Source of the DNA: Rhodococcus ruber NBRC 15591
Lineage (GTDB): Bacteria; Actinomycetota; Actinomycetes; Mycobacteriales; Mycobacteriaceae
Length of the DNA stretch: 64,000 nt
NCBI RefSeq assembly: GCF_001894945.1
Contig: NZ_BCXE01000019.1
Span: 1-64,000 of the forward strand
Reading direction: 5' to 3'
Each line of letters begins with the position of its first letter. The first letter of the stretch is position 1. The notes below the pieces were generated by a model, which saw only the letters and a program-made list of their open reading frames with translations, ran no database searches and had not been told where the DNA came from. The position numbers were made by a program, and so were the translations under genes. Shown in pieces: positions 60,903-64,000 of the stretch.

Positions 60903-61916
60903 TCAGACGGATCCGGTGCCGAGCAGGGACGATTCGTCGTTCTTCCACCGCTCGAGCAGGTACGCGGCGAGCCGGCCCTCGAGGTATTCCATCGCCTCTG
61001 CGCCGAACGCGACGTCGCCGGCACAGCGCGGATCGCGCTCGACGAGATCACCCGCCACGTCGTAGCGGAGCACCTGCTCGTGCACCGCGTCCGCCTCGAT
61101 GTGCTCGGTGTAGAAGTGGATGCACGCGTCCGGCGCGCCCAGGCGTTCGAGGCCGCGTGCCATCCGGCGCGCCATCGGCGAGGAGGTGATCTCCGCGGAG
61201 GCGAACAGGCCCACGAGTTTCGGGGTGTGCGCGCGGTGCAGTCCGCACAGGGACATGAAGTTCACCGTCGCGAGCGTCTCCGCGGGCACCCGGTCCAGAT
61301 AGGCCAGGTATCCCGTGTCGAGACCGGCCGCGGCGAGCAGGTCCGAGTAGAGGACCGAGTGCATGCGCTCGGCCCGGCCGCCGCCGAACTCGTCGAACTC
61401 CACCGCCACCAGCGCCGCCTTCGCCCTGCCGGTGAGCCGCGGGATGGCGAACGAGTGGGGGTCGGCCTCCTTGAGGTGGTAGACGGACCGGTGGACGAAG
61501 AACTCGCGCACCTGCTCCCACGTGCCCCGGTCACGGATGTGATGGGACACGCCCCACGCGTCCTCGGGTTCGCGGCACAGGTCGTCGAACACCCGCTGGG
61601 GATCGTCGCCCGACGGCACGTCGGCGCGCAGCCGGTCCAGGAAGAGCCGTTCGAGACCGGCTCGGACGGCCAGCGGGCCCGGCGCCCATTCCCAGCCGGC
61701 GTCGACCCCGTCGAACCCGCGGTAGGACAGTTCGTACAACACCGTCAGAGCCAGCTGGGCATCCTCGCCGTAGGGGTCGGTCCCGGCCACCTCGATCGGC
61801 CAGAGGCCGGTGTCGGCCGGACGCGCGAGCCGTTCGATCACCTGCCGGGAGACAGGCCCCCGGGCCCGGGGGAGGGCGGCGGACTGCAGCACGGCGGTCG
61901 CAGAATTCGCAGGCAT
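60903..61916 (-). CDS. iron-containing redox enzyme (haem-oxygenase-like diiron fold)
   Basis: A 337-aa all-helical protein of the 'iron-containing redox enzyme' family. Likely diiron ligands are in AALVAVEFDEFGGGRAERMH and the C-terminal EHIEADAVHEQ. Relatives include the CADD/UndA-type oxidases acting on small acids, but this longer actinobacterial branch has no known substrate. The ATG at 61916 lies 8 nt after a full-consensus SigF -10, so the mRNA is probably leaderless. It is divergent from an SDR gene with its own SigF promoter. Confidence 0.8.
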   Translation of the reverse strand: MPANSATAVLQSAALPRARGPVSRQVIERLARPADTGLWPIEVAGTDPYGEDAQLALTVLYELSYRGFDGVDAGWEWAPGPLAVRAGLERLFLDRLRADVPSGDDPQRVFDDLCREPEDAWGVSHHIRDRGTWEQVREFFVHRSVYHLKEADPHSFAIPRLTGRAKAALVAVEFDEFGGGRAERMHSVLYSDLLAAAGLDTGYLAYLDRVPAETLATVNFMSLCGLHRAHTPKLVGLFASAEITSSPMARRMARGLERLGAPDACIHFYTEHIEADAVHEQVLRYDVAGDLVERDPRCAGDVAFGAEAMEYLEGRLAAYLLERWKNDESSLLGTGSV

Positions 61917-61924
61917 GTGCGCGG

Positions 61925-61950
61925 ATACCCGGACCCGATTCGTGCGAAAC
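61925..61950 (-). promoter_or_regulatory. SigF-type promoter of the iron-containing redox enzyme gene
   Basis: Minus strand GTTT (61950-61947), 16 nt, GGGTAT (61930-61925). Confidence 0.75.
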
Positions 61951-61954
61951 GCCG

Positions 61955-61980
61955 GGTGTGGGGCGGGTCCGGGCGGGTAT
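61955..61980 (+). promoter_or_regulatory. SigF-type promoter of the SDR gene
   Basis: GGTGT, 15 nt, GGGTAT, 10 nt before the ATG at 61991; divergent from the promoter 4 nt away. Confidence 0.7.
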
Positions 61981-61990
61981 CCGCCCGGAC

Positions 61991-62905
61991 ATGAACAGTG
62001 AAAAAAGCGACGGTGACAACAGCGACGTGGAGAACGGGACTGCATCCGGCGGCGAGGATGTCGAGCGCCCGCCGCACACGATCGATTACCCCGGTGAGAC
62101 GGCCGACATGGCCGAGCAGCCCCGCGACGAGATGCGGAACTATCGGGGCCGCGACCTGCTCGCCGGCCGCAAGGCCCTGATCACCGGCGGTGACTCCGGT
62201 ATCGGGCGCGCGGTGGCGGTGGCCTTCGCGAAGGAGGGCGCCGACGTCGCGATCGCCTACCTCGACGAGCACGACGACGCCGAGCACACCGCGGACCTCG
62301 TGCGGCGTGCGGGTCGTCGATGCCACCTCCTCCCGGGAGATCTCGCCGCGGCGGACCACTGCCGGGCGGTCGTCGCCGAGACGGCCGCGGCGCTCGGCGG
62401 CCTCGATCTGCTGGTCAACAACGTCGCGTACCAGGAGCCGGTGGACGACCTCACCGAACTCGACGACGCCCAGTGGCGGCGGACGTTCGCGGTGAACATC
62501 GACAGCTACTTCCACGTGACGAAGGCGGCGCTCGCCCACCTGCCGCGCGGTTCCGCGGTGATCAACACCGCCTCCATCAACGGTCTGCGGGGCAACAAGT
62601 CGCTGATCGACTACTCGGCCACCAAGGGTGCGGTGCTCGCGCTGACGTACTCGCTGGCGCAGTCGTTCCAGGACCGGGGAATCCGCATCAACTGCGTCGC
62701 GCCGGGACCGGTGTGGACGCCGCTGATCCCGGCGACCATGGATGCGGAGAAAGTCGCGACGTTCGGGCAGCAGGCCCCGTTCGGCCGGGCGGCGCAGCCG
62801 GACGAGATCGCACCCTCGTACGTGTTCTTCGCCTCCGAGACGATGTCGTCGTACTACAGCGGTGAGGTGCTCGCACCGATCGGTGGTGAGACGCTGCCGG
62901 GCTGA
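61991..62905 (+). CDS. SDR oxidoreductase, general-stress type (YhdF/YhxC-like)
   Basis: A 304-aa short-chain dehydrogenase with a polar 55-residue N-terminal extension ending in PGETADMAEQPRDEMRNYRGRDLLAGRKALITGGDSGIGRAVA, the layout of stress-induced glucose/ribitol-type SDRs. The catalytic motif is YSATK and NNVAYQEP is in the usual place. These enzymes are typical SigB/SigF targets, with no firm physiological substrate. The ATG at 61991 fits near-leaderless initiation from the GGTGT promoter; a start 11 codons earlier would overlap the promoter. Confidence 0.88.
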   Translation: MNSEKSDGDNSDVENGTASGGEDVERPPHTIDYPGETADMAEQPRDEMRNYRGRDLLAGRKALITGGDSGIGRAVAVAFAKEGADVAIAYLDEHDDAEHTADLVRRAGRRCHLLPGDLAAADHCRAVVAETAAALGGLDLLVNNVAYQEPVDDLTELDDAQWRRTFAVNIDSYFHVTKAALAHLPRGSAVINTASINGLRGNKSLIDYSATKGAVLALTYSLAQSFQDRGIRINCVAPGPVWTPLIPATMDAEKVATFGQQAPFGRAAQPDEIAPSYVFFASETMSSYYSGEVLAPIGGETLPG

Positions 62906-62911
62906 GCCGGG

Positions 62912-63400
62912 TCAGCGTCGGTATCGCCAGGGGTAGGCCACCCACAGGGTCAGGAACAGCACGACCGTGACGATGCCCCCGGCGATGCCGGCGGCGGTGT
63001 TGACCACCAGCCCGACGACCAGCACGACGACGCCGGCCATCGCGACCCCGAGCAGGAGCAGGCCCGCCATGGCGAAGCGGTGCGCCGTGACCACCAGTTC
63101 CGGGAGGCGGCGCTGCCGGAAGAGCAGGCGGTGCATACCGACGGGGGCGACGAGCAGGATGGTGGCCGTGATCGACGCCAGCACGGTGACGAGATAGACG
63201 CCGCGCTGGAAGCCGGTCAGCTCGTCGAACCGGCTCTGGAACGGCAGGGTGAGCAGGAAGCCGGTGAGGAGCTGGACGCCGGTCTGCACGACGCGCAGCT
63301 CCTGCAGCAGACTCGACCAGTTCCGGTCCAGTCGCTGCACGGGCGTCTCGTGCCGGACCCGCTTGTTCCAGTCCTCGTTCGGAACCGCTGTGGGCTGCAC
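62912..63400 (-). CDS. DUF6328 membrane protein
   Basis: A 162-aa protein with a polar start, then RLDRNWSSLLQELRVVQTGVQLLTGFLLTLPFQSRF, the DUF6328 signature, and four membrane helices. Function unknown. The GTG at 63400 is chosen because a SigF-type promoter (GTTT-N15-GGGCAT) lies 10 nt upstream; the GTG codons near 63451 would lie upstream of that promoter. It ends 6 nt from the convergent SDR stop. Confidence 0.78.
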   Translation of the reverse strand: MQPTAVPNEDWNKRVRHETPVQRLDRNWSSLLQELRVVQTGVQLLTGFLLTLPFQSRFDELTGFQRGVYLVTVLASITATILLVAPVGMHRLLFRQRRLPELVVTAHRFAMAGLLLLGVAMAGVVVLVVGLVVNTAAGIAGGIVTVVLFLTLWVAYPWRYRR

Positions 63401-63409
63401 TCTCTCGGC

Positions 63410-63434
63410 ATGCCCCGTACGGCGCTCGTCAAAC
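63410..63434 (-). promoter_or_regulatory. SigF-type promoter of the DUF6328 gene
   Basis: Minus strand GTTT (63434-63431), 15 nt, GGGCAT (63415-63410); the same -10 variant as at 47844. Confidence 0.6.
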
Positions 63435-63459
63435 CTCCCCGGTAGCACCACCGTCCTCT

Positions 63460-63475
63460 TGTGACCTGTGTCACT
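63460..63475. promoter_or_regulatory. CRP/GlxR-type operator
   Basis: TGTGACCTGTGTCACT, nine of ten positions of TGTGA-N6-TCACA, between the divergent DUF6328 and small membrane protein genes. Confidence 0.55.
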
Positions 63476-63533
63476 GTACGGGTACTGTCGGCTCCACCAG
63501 GGACAACGTCGCTCCGAGGAAAGGAGGGCGGTC

Positions 63534-63755
63534 ATGAAGCTCAATCTGTTCGTCGCATGGACCGGCTACATGCTCGCGTTGGTCTCGATCGTGAGTCTTG
63601 CGGGTTTCCTCTACGCCGCGGGGTCCGGCAACGGCGGGTGGGCGCTCGTCGCGGGCGCGGTGTGCGTCCTCGCGGTGGCGTCGGCGATCGCGATGATCGG
63701 TAGTACCGTCCATCACGACCATCGTCTGCATCGCGAGACACCGCACCTGTTCTGA
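63534..63755 (+). CDS. small two-helix membrane protein, unknown function
   Basis: A 73-aa protein with two hydrophobic helices (about 7-30 and 36-58) and a His-rich tail (VHHDHRLHRETPHLF) that could bind metal. No family recognised. RBS AAGGAGG gives the ATG at 63534. A GGGTAC at 63480-63485 lies next to the CRP-like site, but a good SigF -35 is lacking. Confidence 0.65.
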   Translation: MKLNLFVAWTGYMLALVSIVSLAGFLYAAGSGNGGWALVAGAVCVLAVASAIAMIGSTVHHDHRLHRETPHLF

Positions 63756-63768
63756 CGGTTCCGCCGTC

Positions 63769-64000
63769 TCACGCCTCGGCCAGGCGCCGCTTCTCGAGTT
63801 CCACATCGAATCCGGCTGCCGGCCAGTCCAGGTCGAGGCGTTCGAACGCGTCGACGAGCAGTTCCATGACGGCGATGCGGCTGTACCACTTGCGGTCGCA
63901 GGGCACGACATACCAGGGGGCGTGCTCCGTCGAGGTCTTGTCCAGCATCGCCTGGTACGCCTCCTGGTAGGCGGGCCACAGCGTGCGTTCGGAGACGTCG
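63769..64000 (-). CDS. ppk2: polyphosphate kinase 2-family protein, C-terminal part (runs off the window)
   Basis: The last 76 residues of a minus-strand gene whose start lies beyond position 64000. The segment LWPAYQEAYQAMLDKTSTEHAPWYVVPCDRKWYSRIAVMELLVDAFERLDLDWP is typical of the end of PPK2 enzymes (polyphosphate:nucleotide or AMP phosphotransferases), with the conserved W-Y-V-V-P and K-W-Y-S-R. It would use polyphosphate to phosphorylate nucleotides. The Walker motifs that define the subclass are outside the window. Confidence 0.85.
   Translation of the reverse strand, partial: DVSERTLWPAYQEAYQAMLDKTSTEHAPWYVVPCDRKWYSRIAVMELLVDAFERLDLDWPAAGFDVELEKRRLAEA

Overview
The window is very GC-rich, densely coding DNA from a mycolic-acid actinomycete, most likely Rhodococcus or a close relative. 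Supporting signs are a GroEL2-type chaperonin gene with two CIRCE operators, the lpd ... ramB / aceA / fadB2 block known from mycobacteria, a DesA3-type desaturase with its ferredoxin-reductase partner, and an rsbW(usfX)-sigF pair. No rRNA, tRNA, CRISPR array, integrase or insertion sequence was seen. Family names come from motif recognition and memory; nothing was searched.

Region 1 (1-17 kb) is mixed housekeeping and envelope functions. It holds a HAD phosphatase, a secreted protein, groEL2 followed by two tiny unlisted peptide genes that look like the porH/porA pore peptides of corynebacteria, a BASS-type transporter, small PspC, holin-like and PASTA envelope proteins, a patatin phospholipase, an alpha/beta hydrolase, a prolyl oligopeptidase, a WS/DGAT-like acyltransferase, an SDR, lpd and the reductase-desaturase pair. 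The pspC-like and PASTA genes share a 47-bp promoter sequence.

Region 2 (17-31 kb) is a complete ATP-dependent urea assimilation cluster on the minus strand: the urtABCDE transporter, two paralogous FCD-GntR regulators, a carboxymuconolactone-decarboxylase-like protein, urea carboxylase and allophanate hydrolase. Two paralogous DUF559-like nuclease genes flank it in opposite orientation. A palindromic GntR-type operator lies in front of urtA, and a related half-site lies over the start of the first gntR.

Region 3 (31-40 kb) is acetate/fatty-acid carbon control: ramB, a flavohemoprotein whose start appears to be AUC, isocitrate lyase with CRP/GlxR-like and RamB-like sites, 3-hydroxybutyryl-CoA dehydrogenase, a MetE homologue that has lost its zinc ligands and its active-site histidine, and an AdhC-type dehydrogenase.

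Region 4 (40-64 kb) is a general-stress island headed by rsbW-sigF. At least 17 promoters matching the SigF pattern (GTTT, GGTGT or GATTG, 15-16 nt, GGGTAT-like) sit in front of CsbD, topoisomerase IB, PfpI, a FAD/Rieske oxidoreductase, a lipoprotein-NRAMP-PRC operon, alcohol dehydrogenase, SDRs, an iron-containing redox enzyme and many small DUF membrane proteins, often in divergent pairs and often with leaderless spacing. The window ends inside a polyphosphate kinase 2 gene.
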